NCBI GenBank assembly: GCA_921293015.1
Contig: OV121082.1
Coordinates: 27,293,497 to 27,357,496, forward strand
Reading direction: 5' to 3'
Source: Phorcus lineatus
Lineage: Eukaryota > Mollusca > Gastropoda > Trochida > Trochidae
DNA length: 64,000 nucleotides
Positions 11,535-23,491 of the stretch are shown here, in pieces (the stretch's first letter is position 1; every line of letters starts with the position of its first letter). The position numbers and the translations under genes are program-made. The notes under the pieces were generated by a model that worked only from the letters and a program-made list of their open reading frames with translations, had not been told where the DNA came from and ran no database searches.

Positions 11535-12673
11535 GTCTTTTCTATAACAGCTTATCTGAAGAAACATTGATACTTATTTGCTTCATATTTGCTATTTCAA
11601 CATCTTTAGATTTACAAGATAGCTATGAGTCTTGTAGGAATTATGTCTTCACAAATGTCATGAAAATCATATAAGCTAACATGAAAAAACAATGAAAGCG
11701 AATATCTTCGTTATTAAATGGTTAACTGTTATTTATAGTGGTACTGGCATATGTGGCATCGTACATATCACATTTTAAATCAAACTAATGGTGCAAAAAA
11801 ATGAAATAATATTTTTTTAGTAGACATGACATTGTATTGTGTTAATCATTCAATAATCAGACCATTATTGACCCTGTATGAGAACAAACCAAGTGATAAG
11901 ACCAGAATTAAATTTGGCTCCTCCACATTTTCAAACTCATATTCTGAATTTAAGATAAGGAGGAAAAGAAAACTCTGCAATTTGTACATTTAAGTATAAT
12001 TTTCCAAAACTACATATCTGATCTAGAAGAAAGTTTTAGTGTTGGGGGAAATCGAGAACAGATTTTTCGCAAATTGTGAACTTTAAATAGCAATTGCTTT
12101 GCGTCAATCTGATTCGCTGAACACGGTAATAGAAGTTCAGTTCATACCGCCATAAACTTAATTTTGTGACGTCACATCATTTAAAGCCACGCCAATCTAC
12201 GGAACTATTTGTAAACAATTAAGTTACGTTTTTCTAAAAATAGCAACACTTTGTGCAATGCCACTTCTTGAAAGTACGGTAAATAAACAATTAAAATAAT
12301 TCAATATAAAATAATTATTGTGGTCAAAAGATTCTAAAGGTATGCTTTTTCTTAATAAACAAGAAAGCTCTATCAGAAATTACAACTGATCGTGTTCCAC
12401 CACACAGAAGGCAAATGTCAATGTTCAATGCTCTCACGGGTGTTGCAGAGAGATTCGCCACATAATGCAGTTAAGTTCATTAACAGTTTCAAGCTGGGCT
12501 CCTCACAAGTTTAAGAACTGTGTGCTGTTTAATCAGATTCCGTTAGATCGAGATCATAACACCACCAGTATATGGCATCTACATGGGAGGGTACATTAGG
12601 CTGGTTTCCTCTTGCAATTTGTGTTTACAACTGTGGCAACTAGCAATGTCAAGGCCACGTGCGACGGACGTCT
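11535..12673. other. Intronic DNA with no gene seen
   Basis: I found no exon, no paired transposon ends and no RNA gene in this stretch. It is AT-rich and includes CRE-like TGACGTCA at about 12168-12175, too little to support a regulatory call. Confidence 0.5.
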
Positions 12674-12791
12674 GGGCCTCCTTTCACAAAGCAACCTTAA
12701 CTAAGGTTAACCTTAACTCCCATCATTTAACATTGCACTAAGGTTACCTTAAGGACTTACGATCACCTTAGGGCTTTGTGAAAGGGGGCCC
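12674..12791. mobile_element. 118-bp palindromic MITE
   Basis: The arms GGGCCTCCTTTCACAAAGC (12674-12692) and GGGCTTTGTGAAAGGGGGCC (12771-12790) are inverted repeats. The middle is also self-complementary, with AACCTTAACTAAGGTT and CTAAGGTTACCTTAAGG. The whole unit would fold into one long hairpin. Small elements with GGGCCC...CTTTCACAAAGC ends are common in animal genomes. Confidence 0.8.
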
Positions 12792-13246
12792 TGATAAGTT
12801 CATGGCCACTTGCGTTGTGGATTTTCATTGGCTGATGAACGGGTTGTAGGCGGTGATAGGGATCCAATGACGTTTTGCGTATATAGTGCAGCTCTATTTG
12901 GTGCAAAATTGTACATATAGAGCAATAAAATGTTTTTTTAAAATACCATGTATGTATATATTTATTTACAAGATTTGACTTCAAAATTTATTAAGTTCAT
13001 GGAGGTATAAAGTTAAAAAGTGATGTGCAAACTCTGCGCAAATCTGCGTAATAGTTTGCACATCAGTTTTTAAGTGACATCCATATCTTATTACATTATA
13101 GATTTGTTATGTTATAAACAAACAAGAAAAAATGCCATCTTTAAATATTCAAAGCTTTTGTAGATATTCCATGCACAGTAATTAATACAATGAAAGGCAT
13201 ATTCATAAAAGCGGTAATGTAGCTGAAATGACTAACATGTAAGAGG

Positions 13247-13566
13247 TGAGGTGAGGTGAAATGGGGTTTAACGCCGCTTTCAAGAGTATTTCACTTATAT
13301 CGCGGCTGCTAGTATTATTGCAGGGAGAAAGCCCGCAACACCAATGTGGCTATGCATTGTTGTGAAACCTGCGAGCATCGGCTGGAACTAGCGAACCATG
13401 GGTGGTACTGCACTGAAACTCAGTGTAGCATTGCACCAAAACCTACCTGTGTGTAGAACAGTTCTCTACTGCAGACAAAGTTGCCGAGCCCATGGCGGGA
13501 TTCGAACCACGGACTTCTTGATCCGAAGCCCAACGCGCTAACCACTGCGCTATCCCACCCCCTCTA
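13247..13566 (-). mobile_element. tRNA-derived SINE, copy 1 (full length)
   Basis: On the minus strand it begins GGGGTGGGATAGCGCAGTGG, continues TTAGCGCG (A box) and GTGGTTCGAATCCCGCC (B box), then a tRNA-unrelated body, and ends in a CCTCA repeat tail. It is flanked by ACTAACATGTAAGAGG and ACTAACATGAAAGAGG, a 16-bp target duplication with one mismatch. The RNA polymerase III promoter is internal. Other copies are at 23866, 43864, 48225 and 62481. Confidence 0.9.
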
Positions 13567-13829
13567 ACTAACATGAAAGAGGTTTTAAGTAAGATTCATA
13601 ATATTTTCAAATGAAACTTCCTTGGTTTATCACGTTGGGCAAAGTGAGGCATGGATGTCTATTTTTCATGAATTAAAAGCCTGATTGGGGGTGAGGAGGG
13701 GGAGTCGGGGGGGCTAATAGGCATATTTAGCACCGAACACGTTATATCATGTTGATGCTAAGTGACAAATTTTGAAATACGCATAAAATCGTATATGTTT
13801 GTTTTGCTACAATATCAAAGCATGATTTA

Positions 13830-16800
13830 ACCCTCAAACGTCGATTTACGGAATAGTCCACAATGAAATTAAACTACACCGCAGTTGGCCTTAGCAAACC
13901 CCGGAAGGACACAATGTGACGCATTTACTAACTAACGCAATTGTAAGGTGTAACGAATCGCAGAAAAAAATTGCACAGCAGTCGTGTCAGTTCAATGCTT
14001 GTATTTATAAATCCGGATTTCGCCATGCCGCCAATTTTTTTTGGTTGTTCTAAATAATTGGGGCATATTTTATTATTGGATATTGGTCATGTTTATCGTA
14101 CCAAAAATATGCATAACAAACGTTCAATTTTCCCCCACTACCTGCCGAGCTTGCTTATAGGCCTGAGAGTTATTTCTCTCCTTGCGCACGCGCTTATCGA
14201 GCCGTGCATGTTATTGTTTGCCCAAGCGTGCGCACTAACAACAAAAGCACACCTTGCTTTCGCACACTCTTTGATCAAACCCTTGGTCGGATTTCAATAC
14301 AGGTGGGATCATTTCAAAGAGAAGAAATTTGTATAGATGCAAAAATTTATGAAGACACAGCAAGTGCCGCACAAAAAGGTAATTTTGCTCTTCTATCCTT
14401 GTGAACTGAGTAACGATTTTGTCATCTACTTTCCTGTAGTGCTTCATATCTTTTGAACTGCATGGCGCATTTTGATAACTGTTATATCACAATAAAGAAG
14501 AAAATTGTCTTCAATTCCATTTCTAGCATTGTTTTGATGAAGATCAAAGGTGCCGCCTATCCTTTATTCCAAAGTAAAGTATAGTTTTTAATTGACGTCA
14601 CGAAACAATGACCCATGACGTCAAGAACAATAACGTTATGACGTGACTAGTTATGGCCCTAGTCAAGAATTTTCAATTCACTGCCAAATTCAATTAATAT
14701 CATTTAAGTTATTTTTGGCTGAAATATAATTTTCACGAGTTAAAATCGACATGCTAGAAAAGAAATAGAGTAGCCTCAAACATCATGTGTTTTGCAATAA
14801 AGTACAGTTTTGGCCTGAACTATTATTAACTCTTACGTTGCTGAATATTATTTTGACCAGTTTTGCCCCCGTGGCTGAATTTTCCAGCACTCGCCTCGCT
14901 ACCGTTATAGCGCAATTAGCCCCTGTGGCCGAATTTTCCAGCGCCGCCAGATGCGACCGTTTTAACAACATATGGCGTGTTTACATGGCGAAATACGGAC
15001 ATTATCGTCGTTTTATACAAAGCTAGTCGGCGAATCCCGTGTTACAAATGGATGATACTTACTTGACACTTTGAATGAAATTTCTATCACCCCTGGAACG
15101 GTTTCTACAACTGAAGTAAACTTGTTTTCAATTCGGGCGCCGTAACTCAATAAATTCCAAGAGCACATGCGCGAAATAAAAACGAAACTAAAGATGAATA
15201 GTTCCTCTTCACATCGATATAAAAATTATTTTTATAATATGTTTAGAACGAATTTTACAAAATTTTAAAAATTGTCTTCATTTCAAACATTATAAAATCA
15301 TTTAATCACTGAGTGCACACATGCAAATTATATACGGAATTGAAGCTAATTTTTTGCTCTATATTTCACGATAAATTTTATTATGATACGCCATCCTAAA
15401 CGAAAGATATTAATTACGAAAACAGGGTAGTGATAAATCCCGATAACGCTCTGACCCCCACAGTAATATTACTAAGCTAATAGCCCCGGGCAAACGCACG
15501 CGCTCAGCGCGTGCAGGCGGGGTATCCCCGTTGAAACATACACTCACACACAATATAAATTGTCTTTATTTCCAACTTTATAAATCAAGTTATTCGCTTT
15601 GTATACATGCAAAATATATATTGAATTGAAGGCAATTTATTCTTCTTTACGAAGAAATAAATCATAACAATCTTTTGCACTGTAATTAGAAGTTATTACC
15701 AACGAAACGTGGGTATAGCTAGTAATAAATTCTTTGATAATCGCCTTACCGCAACATATGTCGCATCGTTTCCACACGTTTTATTTTGATGCAAATATGG
15801 GCAAATTACACATGAAAATGAAGGTATTTCTTTCTGCTTTACGATTATATGAAAATAATAAATATGTACCACTTGGTTTGGAATATATAAAGTTTGCAAA
15901 GATGGTACCCTCGGGTATTTTAGAACAGATTTTGATAATTGCGACATCACTAACCGCTCCTTTATTGTCTAATTGTAATTTGCAAATTTTATATAGAATT
16001 GAAGACGATCCTTTCCTCTTTATTGTGATATAAAAATGTCGATAATGCGCTCTGCCGTTAAATGGATAGGAAGTGTAAAAAGCAGTTGAAAATAAATCGC
16101 TTCTCGGTAAACAAAATATGAATAGAGAAATTGCCTGTTTGTGCGATGCGCGCCGGGTCCTTTCTGATTTTCTTGTACATTCTAATTTTACATGGCAATA
16201 AAGATTATCCTTTTCTCTATATTTTGATATATGAAATTGCAAAATTTACCGAGAAGTTTATGTGATATAAAGTGCGAGAAAATGGTAAAAACGTAAAGAA
16301 TAAACAAAAGTCACAATTTTGCGGAACTTGCTGTATCTTTATTCTATAAGGTGTATATAATTTTTTTATATCAAATCGAAGACAATTATTCCTTCTTTAT
16401 CACGATGTAATCAATTTCAAAATACGCCTAGCTGTTGAGAAGATATGAGCGAAAGAAAGGCACATGTCAAAATTGCCGTTCAGTTTACATGATTTGAATC
16501 GAGAAATTAGCTATTTGTGCGGCGCTTTCTGTGTCTTTATTTATTATCGCGCATGTACACATTTTACATGGAAAGAAAGACAATCTTTCTCTCTGTCTTT
16601 TGATATAAAAATTGTCAAAATACGTTGAGCACATCATGTAAAAATTGGTGTGACAAAATGGTGTAAAACTAAAAATATGTAAAAATCACCTTTTTTGCGG
16701 CACATGCTGTATCTTCAAATCAGGTAGCGTAGTTATGTATTTTATATTGAATTGAAGACAATTTTCTGCTCTTTCAAATGATCCAACCGGTATTGAAATC

Positions 16801-17375
16801 CGCCCAAGGGTTCAGAGCATAGGGCGTGCGATATAAGGTTGTACGTTTGGTGTGAATGCAGGCTTGTAAGCAAACGATAGCACGCGCGGGGCGGTAAGCT
16901 CGTGCGAGAGGGTAGAAAGTGCCCACAGGCTATTAGCACGTGCGGCGGGGAGTGGGGGAAAATTGAGTGATTTTAAAGCTTATTTTCGGTACGATAAACG
17001 TTATCAATCGTTGCATAATTTTCGGAACATGTACGCGCATTATTTAGAACACCAACGAAACAAAATTCGGTAGCTTAGCGACACACGGACGGAAAGTACT
17101 AGCGTTGAACTGACACTACTGCCGTGCAACAATTGCCCGTCCTTCGCTACTGTGAACCTCGGCGTTAATGAGCTAGCGTGAGAAAAATAGAGTTTGGATG
17201 TCGCATCTCGCCCAGAGGACATGCGGTCAAAGCAAATTTCAACCCGGACAGGCCCGGGACCCGCATCTTAAGGGTTAAGGTCAAACCACTCGGCCTTCGG
17301 CCTCATGATTTAACTATAATAGTTTAGGGCAAAACACATAATGGTTGAGGCTACTCTATTTCTTAAATAAAATGT
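13830..17375. repeat. Large decayed inverted repeat built of ~200-bp modules
   Basis: The outer arms, about 13830-14400 and 16690-17275, are inverted copies. Shared landmarks are GTGTCAGTTCAA, GTTCTAAATAAT, GTTTATCGTACC, TCAATTTTCCCCCACT and GGATTTCAATAC. Between them, modules recur at roughly 200-bp steps with the landmarks ATTGTCTTCAATT, GCGCATGTACA-ATTTTATATGGAATTGAAG and a C/TTTTACGATGATAT block. A second landmark, GAAATAGAGTAGCCTCAA, occurs at 14763 and inverted near 17375. No gene was found inside. The same modules occur at 31381-32760 beside a piggyBac transposase. It may be a non-autonomous DNA transposon or a satellite-like array. Confidence 0.6.
15496..15514. other. Perfect GC-rich hairpin GCACGCGC-TCA-GCGCGTGC
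   Basis: An 8-bp perfect stem with a 3-base loop sits in AT-rich surroundings inside the modular repeat. Similar but imperfect GCACGCGCT motifs lie in the arms near 14183-14208 and 16880-16915. Confidence 0.6.
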
Positions 17376-17884
17376 GTTCATTCACATGAAATATAAACAC
17401 AGTAAGTGCGGCATATAAAGCAATTTTGGCACTTTATATCTCCATAACCAAATGACGCATTCCAAATACATTTATATCATTGTCAAGAGGAATAAATTGT
17501 CTTCAATTTGATGTATAATATGTATATGTGCCAAAACTAATAGTGATACAGCAAACGCCGTACAAAGCGTACCTTTCGCTTTTCTTATCATGTGATCTGT
17601 AGCGTGATTATTATGTACCTTTCTTTCCACACAATATCTCCGAAACATGTAACAATATCATTCTGGTACTCTTCGCGGATAGCTCCGTGTGTTGTGAACG
17701 GTTCTCCCTTTCTCTTAAATAACATGATAAGTTCACTGTGGTTCTGATATGAATTCCATAATGTATTTCAAACAAAAAGTTTGTAAGTCGACAATCCATC
17801 CTATTTTAGAGACTACAGTGACTAGACAAACACAAAAAATAATAATAATCTGATTTTTATCCGCAATTTTAACAGTCTCTCTGA
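17376..17884. other. Flank with one more decayed module, no gene seen
   Basis: Around 17480-17580 the text GAGGAATAAATTGTCTTCAA and ACAGCAAACGCCGTACAAAG resembles another inverted module of the 13.8-17.4 kb repeat. Beyond that I see nothing. Confidence 0.45.
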
Positions 17885-18110
17885 TTTTGTGATTTCCATT
17901 CATGTCTTTTTTTAACAGGTTTTTTAGCTAAGACATAATTTTTTTTTTCTTGTCTATTTTCTATTTCTGTAGATAATCAGGATACGTTTTGTATCGCGAC
18001 CATGGTATTGCGACGATAATCGTCTCCCAAGTTCCTCGGCAATACTTTCATGATATATCGTCTCGGCACTAAGGCCACAATACACAGAGGTCTATACAGA
18101 CATGAACTTG
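17885..18110 (+). repeat. Dispersed repeat, copy 1
   Basis: It aligns with 55434-55705. Shared words are TTTTGTGATTTCC, CTGTAGA-AATC-GGATACGT, TTGTATC, ATGATATATCGTCTC, CACTAAGGCCAC and GGTCTATA. The second copy carries an extra ATATATCGTCTC unit and hAT-like sequence on its left. The family is not identified. Confidence 0.6.
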
Positions 18111-19619
18111 AGCTCCTTTGAGTCCTACTTACCACATCAATATGCTTCAATTGACCATTTTGCAAAGCTTTCAAAATGGTTAGTCTTTTTTTATTTGCAA
18201 CCTTGCCACAGCATTTGAACCCCTGTCACACCCTGTTTCAGAGATGATATTCTCAAAATCCCTAGCATGATTGGGGTGTAAAAAAGATGAAAGAATATTT
18301 GAGAGTGGGCAACCTGCCACACCTGTATTTGAAATGGGATCAAGACCAAAACTGCAAACTTTAATATTCATGGAACAAAGACAATATTCTGAAAATTTGA
18401 GCTTCCCACGCCAACAAGTTTTGGTTTTGGTAAATCATTCTAAATATGCATCCCTGCCATGCCTTTACTATTGGGGGACTATTGAGGACAATGAAAGTTA
18501 TAATTATCTTATATATGTAGGACTCAGATCTGTGGCTGGTCTCTAATCTATGGGGGATTTCCTTATCTCTGGCTTGTTTGATTGTTAGACTGTTTCATGA
18601 CGTCATGCTAAGTGATGTCATTGTGCGATGGCATCATAATAACTAACTGTTCCCGTCGTAAGGCACAATTGCGTCGCAAGCGTAATAATTAGGGAAGTCA
18701 CAGAGAGATATTGCAAACGGATAACGACCAAATAATAAGAGTCCATATCCCAATTACGAAAATACCTTAAACAATACCTTACATGTAATCATGTTAATCA
18801 TTGCAGACAAATACAAAAAAAAGGTACAAATGTCAGGCATTTGAAAATCTGCCATAGATTTGGAAATCCGCCACAGATTTGAGGCCTGCCATGGATTCGA
18901 GTCTTACATATATCTTAATCTCTTTCCTACAAAGATGATAATTTGAAAATTTTAAATTCCTAACTCTGTGTTTCTTGAAAATAGACAAAAGAAGAACTGT
19001 AGGTTGATAACCTGCCACAGGAATTTGAGTCGTCAAGGCAGAAAAATGCTACCCATAACATTTCAGCCTCCTGTGCCAATACGCCAAATGGTTTTGGAGA
19101 CGATTTTTTAAACAACCGCTAACCTCGACTTTATCACTTCTCGATTTTCGTTCAAAGATTTTTCAACAAAATTAGAACTGGGCTTTATTTTCTTTTAATT
19201 TGTCCAATAAACACCTAAACTAGCCTTTCATTAACACAGCATAATTATCGGCTGTGAAAAACCCACCTGGGCTAGGGGCCATAATATTTGCGCAAGTGTG
19301 ACGTAATAAACAGGCTGTACAGAGTGGCGCAGTCTGATTAAAATCGACTGTGTTTCGAGGAATAAAAGTTTCAAAATATTGACTATACCGAGATTCGAAC
19401 TCTGTCTAGGCTATCCTCTCCACAACGGTCTGACCGCAGCCTACTGTAGCGCACGTTCTTACGTAAACTTAGCTAACCAATCACAATGCGTGCGGCAAAA
19501 GCATTCGGTATCAGTAGCTAGGGGTAAGTAACTCCCATTTACCATTTGTTAACCTTGGTTGCCGCTATCCTTATTTTAAACACAATTATGTGATTGGTTC
19601 GCTAATGAATAGGTTTTGA
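18111..19619. other. Intronic DNA with weak internal repetition
   Basis: Phrases such as CTGCCACACCTGTATTTGA, CTGCCACAGGAATTTGAGTC and CCGCCACAGATTTGAGGC recur in both orientations at about 18310, 18850 and 19010, suggesting an old tandem or satellite element. No coding exon was found. Confidence 0.4.
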
Positions 19620-19694
19620 TGAAAAATGCGGACGCGATGCCATGGCATAAGCCAATATGACCATTTGGGCCAGATAAGCTAAAAAAAAAAATCG
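19620..19694 (+). repeat. 3' end remnant of the Helitron-like satellite element
   Basis: ATGCCATGGCATAAGCC, a short stem (GACC-ATTT-GGGC) and GATAAGCTAA repeat the 3' terminus of the element at 23492-25488. The stem bases differ between the two copies but keep partial pairing. Nothing recognisable of the body precedes it. Confidence 0.6.
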
Positions 19695-20814
19695 AGTTTA
19701 AAGTTTTGTTAAGTCACACATAGTTAAAGATTCAGAATGTATTTGTGAAGACAATTTATTCCTACTCATGCATTCTCAATTACAAAAAATACATTGTGGG
19801 TTTTCTTCAGGCAGAACACGACTCTCACACATGCAAAATGAAGAATTTCTGGATATCAACAGATTGAAATTAATTGATTAAACAAGAAAAAAGTGAGCAC
19901 GGCTCACAAACCCCAGCAACCCGTCTGATTTCCAGCCATGCAAAAGACTGCTGATCATATTGGTGATGTGAACGTTACATTTGCATGCTTAATAATATCC
20001 CAAGTTATGAGTTTCTTTAGATATTTATCACAATCATACAGTAGTGACTGATAGTGTGTTAAAGTGAGGATAACAGTCTTGTGCATGTTACCGGTACCGC
20101 TACTAGGAAGCATGACACTCATGGTACCATGACTATAGAAGGAGAAAAAAATTAACAAATATTCAAAATAATCTAGTCTGAATTAATATGATTCTTGATA
20201 ACCTGATTTACTAAAAGTTACTGTAATAGTTTCAGAGAAAATGTGTCCCCATTGGAGCAACAGATCTGTTAATCGCTACAAGTCCAATTGTGCAATCAAG
20301 GGCCATAAGTCAAAAATAACATTTCGGAAATAGCTTTCGAAACTGGATCAAGAGCATCATCAGGTGTGTCCAAAATTTCATTAACCTTAGTGTGATACTG
20401 TTTGAGAAAACTTGTCCCCCATTGCAGCATCAGATCTGTAAATTGCTCAAAGTCCATTTGAGCAATCGAGAGCCTCAACTTTTTAACAAATACAATTTCA
20501 GAAATGGCTTTCGAACTTGATCAAGATTATCATCAGGTGTATCCATAACCAAAATTTCCTCTTCCCTATAGGTGTAATAGTTTCTCAGAAAATCTGTCCC
20601 CATTGTACACCATATAATATAAGTTATTTGTCCATGGAAACAACAAAAAAATGAATTCCAGAAAATTCAAAAGTGGTCCAAACTAGGGCTGGGATGGTTA
20701 CACGTATACACGGTACCGTTTTGTGACAACTGAATAAACGGTTACAGAGTCTCGTAAACGATTAAACGTTTTATCACGTGGTAGGGAAGTTTAGATCCGT
20801 GATGAATTTCAAAA

Positions 20815-22762
20815 ATGGCGTCTACTAAACGTTCCGAAGTGTGGAAATACTTTTCGCAAATTGAGGGTCAATCCAAAGTTAAGTGTAATCTCTGTGCCAC
20901 GGAACTTTCTCATTCAGGTGGGAGCGCGGGAACAATGAAAAACCATCTTAAATTCAAACATCATTCAATCAAAACCGAATCAAATGTATCTTCTTTACCA
21001 ATGAGACAATCATCAATCAATTCCATGCTCACAGCTAAGACAATGTCTCGTGACAAATATCAAAGATGCACCCAAAAGCTTGCTCTGATGTGTGCACGTG
21101 ACTTACGACCATTGAGCATTGTTGAGGGGGGGGCGGTTTCAAAGATTTTTGCAATGAATTAAATCCATCATACAAAGTGCCCTGTACAAAAACAATTTCA
21201 AACTATGTGTCCCTTTCTTATGATCAACACGCTGAATGTTTGAAAGACATACTTAAATTGCAAACTGGAATTGCCCTGACAAGCGACCACTGGACTAGTT
21301 TAGCCTCTGAAGGTTATATCACGGTAACAGCGCACTTTGTTGACAGCGATTGGCGCTACCAAAACTGCGTGCTCGCAACCAGACATGTGACTGAACGCCA
21401 TACTGGTGAAAATACAAGCGGGGAAATAAAGTCAATAACAGACAGATTTCAAATTTACAATAAAGTAATCGAAGCCATAGTCACAGATAACACGTCAAAC
21501 ATGGTCTCTTGTGTGCAACATCTTTCTTGGCCGCACGTGCGTTGTTTCGGACACACCCTCCAGTTATCGATAAGGGGTGCGTTTGATTCAAACAATGCCA
21601 TGACCAAAACAATCACCGCGGCCAAGAAACTTGTTGCACACTTTCGTAGATCAGTTGTTGCCAGCAACGAATTGCACATTCGTCAAAAGCAAATGAACTT
21701 GCCAGAAAACAATCTCATGATTGACTGCACAACTCGCTGGAATTCCACATACAATATGTTTGAAAGGTTGAAGCAACAACGCTTACCAGTGTATGCAGTT
21801 TTGCATGACGCTAACGTAACTAAACCAAATGATGCACGTGTCCTTGACATGACAGATGACCAGTGGAGGATTATTGAGGGCATGACCCCTGTTTTGAAGC
21901 CTCTGTATATGGCCACGCGAGTGATGTGCTCGGAGGAGTATCCGACTGTCAGTGGAGTGTTTCCTATTGTTTACAGTCTATTGGCCCATCACCTGAAGGT
22001 TACAGACGCAGACATCACTGCAGTTGCTGCTTTCAAGAACTTTGTTACGAGTGACTTGAAAAAGAGATTCCAACTGAACTCGGATGACGCGTGTCACAGT
22101 CTCTCAATGATATGCACATTTCTGGATCCAAGATACAGATCTCTGCCGTTTCTGAGTGCCGAGGAGCGGTCCGTCGTCCATGCTGAAGTCAAAGATGTGC
22201 TGCGGTTGAAACCGTTTATATGCAGGCAACAGCTGATACTGGACACGAGACTGACTGTCAGACGGAGGATGTTACAGATTTACCAGCCTTAAAGCGATCA
22301 AAGCTGTCTCAGGATGACATGTCTTTTCTGTTGGGCTCTTATTTCGAAAGCGACTGTCAGGTTGTGGTGCCGCAGCCGATTGATGAAGAAATAGAAATGT
22401 ATAGTGTGGAAAAGTCTGTTTCCACCAAAACGAATCCTCTTTCGTGGTGGAAAATAAATTCTGAAACCTTTCCAAATCTTGCCAAACTTGCCAGGCGTTA
22501 TCTGGCAATTCCTGCCACGTCGGTGCCTTCAGAAAGGGTATTTTCTACCGCTGGAGGCACCGTCACAAAGCTACGGGCCTCATTGGATCCTGAATCAGTT
22601 GACAAACTCATATTTCTGAACAAGATTCTTAAATACAGATTGTCTGAAACAAAGACGGAAGAGACAGTCACAACTGCCACAGTAAAGCAGGAGGCTCATG
22701 AAGCGAAAGAGGCGGCAGATGACATCCCAGATCCACCTCTCCCCGATCTACCAGTTCTATAG
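20815..22762 (+). pseudogene. hAT transposase, ZBED type, two frameshifts
   Basis: Segment 1 (20815-21162) is a BED zinc finger: EVWKYFSQIEG, then C-x2-C and H-x4-H spaced as in ZBED proteins. A run of eight G at 21126-21133 shifts the frame; six would keep it open. Segment 2 (21177-22292) has the catalytic core with VTDNTSNM, CFGHTLQL, DCTTRWNSTYNM and TFLDPRYR. A second frame change near 22200-22250 leads to segment 3 (22220-22762), the hATC dimerisation domain with NPLSWWK and IPATSVPSERVFS. A normal transposase of this group is about 600-650 residues, which the three parts add up to. It would cut and rejoin element ends, but is inactive as read. Confidence 0.92.
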
Positions 22763-23491
22763 ACTTTCCAAAACGTCAGACTAGATTCTTGCATAAAGCG
22801 ATACTAAGTGTTTTTAAAGTTTCAGGAAAGAATTGTCAAACAAAGTATTCTTGAATTTTGACGAGCCTTTCTTGAAAGAAAAAAACGCGTTAAAATTTAA
22901 ATCTAAAACGTGGTATGAAATGCACGCTTGTCACATTAAGGAATATGAACATTTCTTTTATAAAAGTTTTTGAAACTTGTTTTCGTTGTCAGTTTTATTT
23001 CTAAAGTATACGAAAAGGTTCCCTCGAAATAACCATGAAAAGATGTCAGTTGAGATACATTTCCGAGGTGAGGAGATTATCATTAGATTACTTAACAATT
23101 TGAATGGAAAATAAGTTACATTAACATAGAGAATATTTAGCTATCAGTACTCTATATATTTAAAAAATTCTTTTTAAATGTGAGATTTTAATCACCAGAA
23201 TGAATGCAATGCCTTTTTACTAGCTATGAAATATATGCAATACGTGCAGATTACGAAATTCCGGATCTTTAAGAAGAGGCAAATCAAGTACACGCCGTTA
23301 CCTGTTGACGGTATCGCAAAAAAACTCCATATTAAAAGTGATACGGCCCCTATGCTTCCCACGCTACGTCACAACCTTTGTGCAATTTGACCAATTAAAA
23401 CGTAGGAACCACTCGGCGCATTTCTGTATAAACCTACCATTTTGAGGGTTTCTTCTGTCACAACACTTACTGAAATATCACAGTTGGAAAA

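Noticed and set aside
13490..13562. Possible tRNA gene (A and B boxes)
   Set aside because: The boxes belong to the SINE head, which is present in several copies with target duplications. The cloverleaf is not intact.
15781..16242. 153-codon minus-strand frame
   Set aside because: It runs through repeated modules of the inverted array. Parallel modules contain stops, so there is no sign of selection.
19385..19455. tRNA-like stretch with GAGATTCGAACTC
   Set aside because: The B-box-like word is there, but no A box at the right distance and no acceptor stem could be paired.
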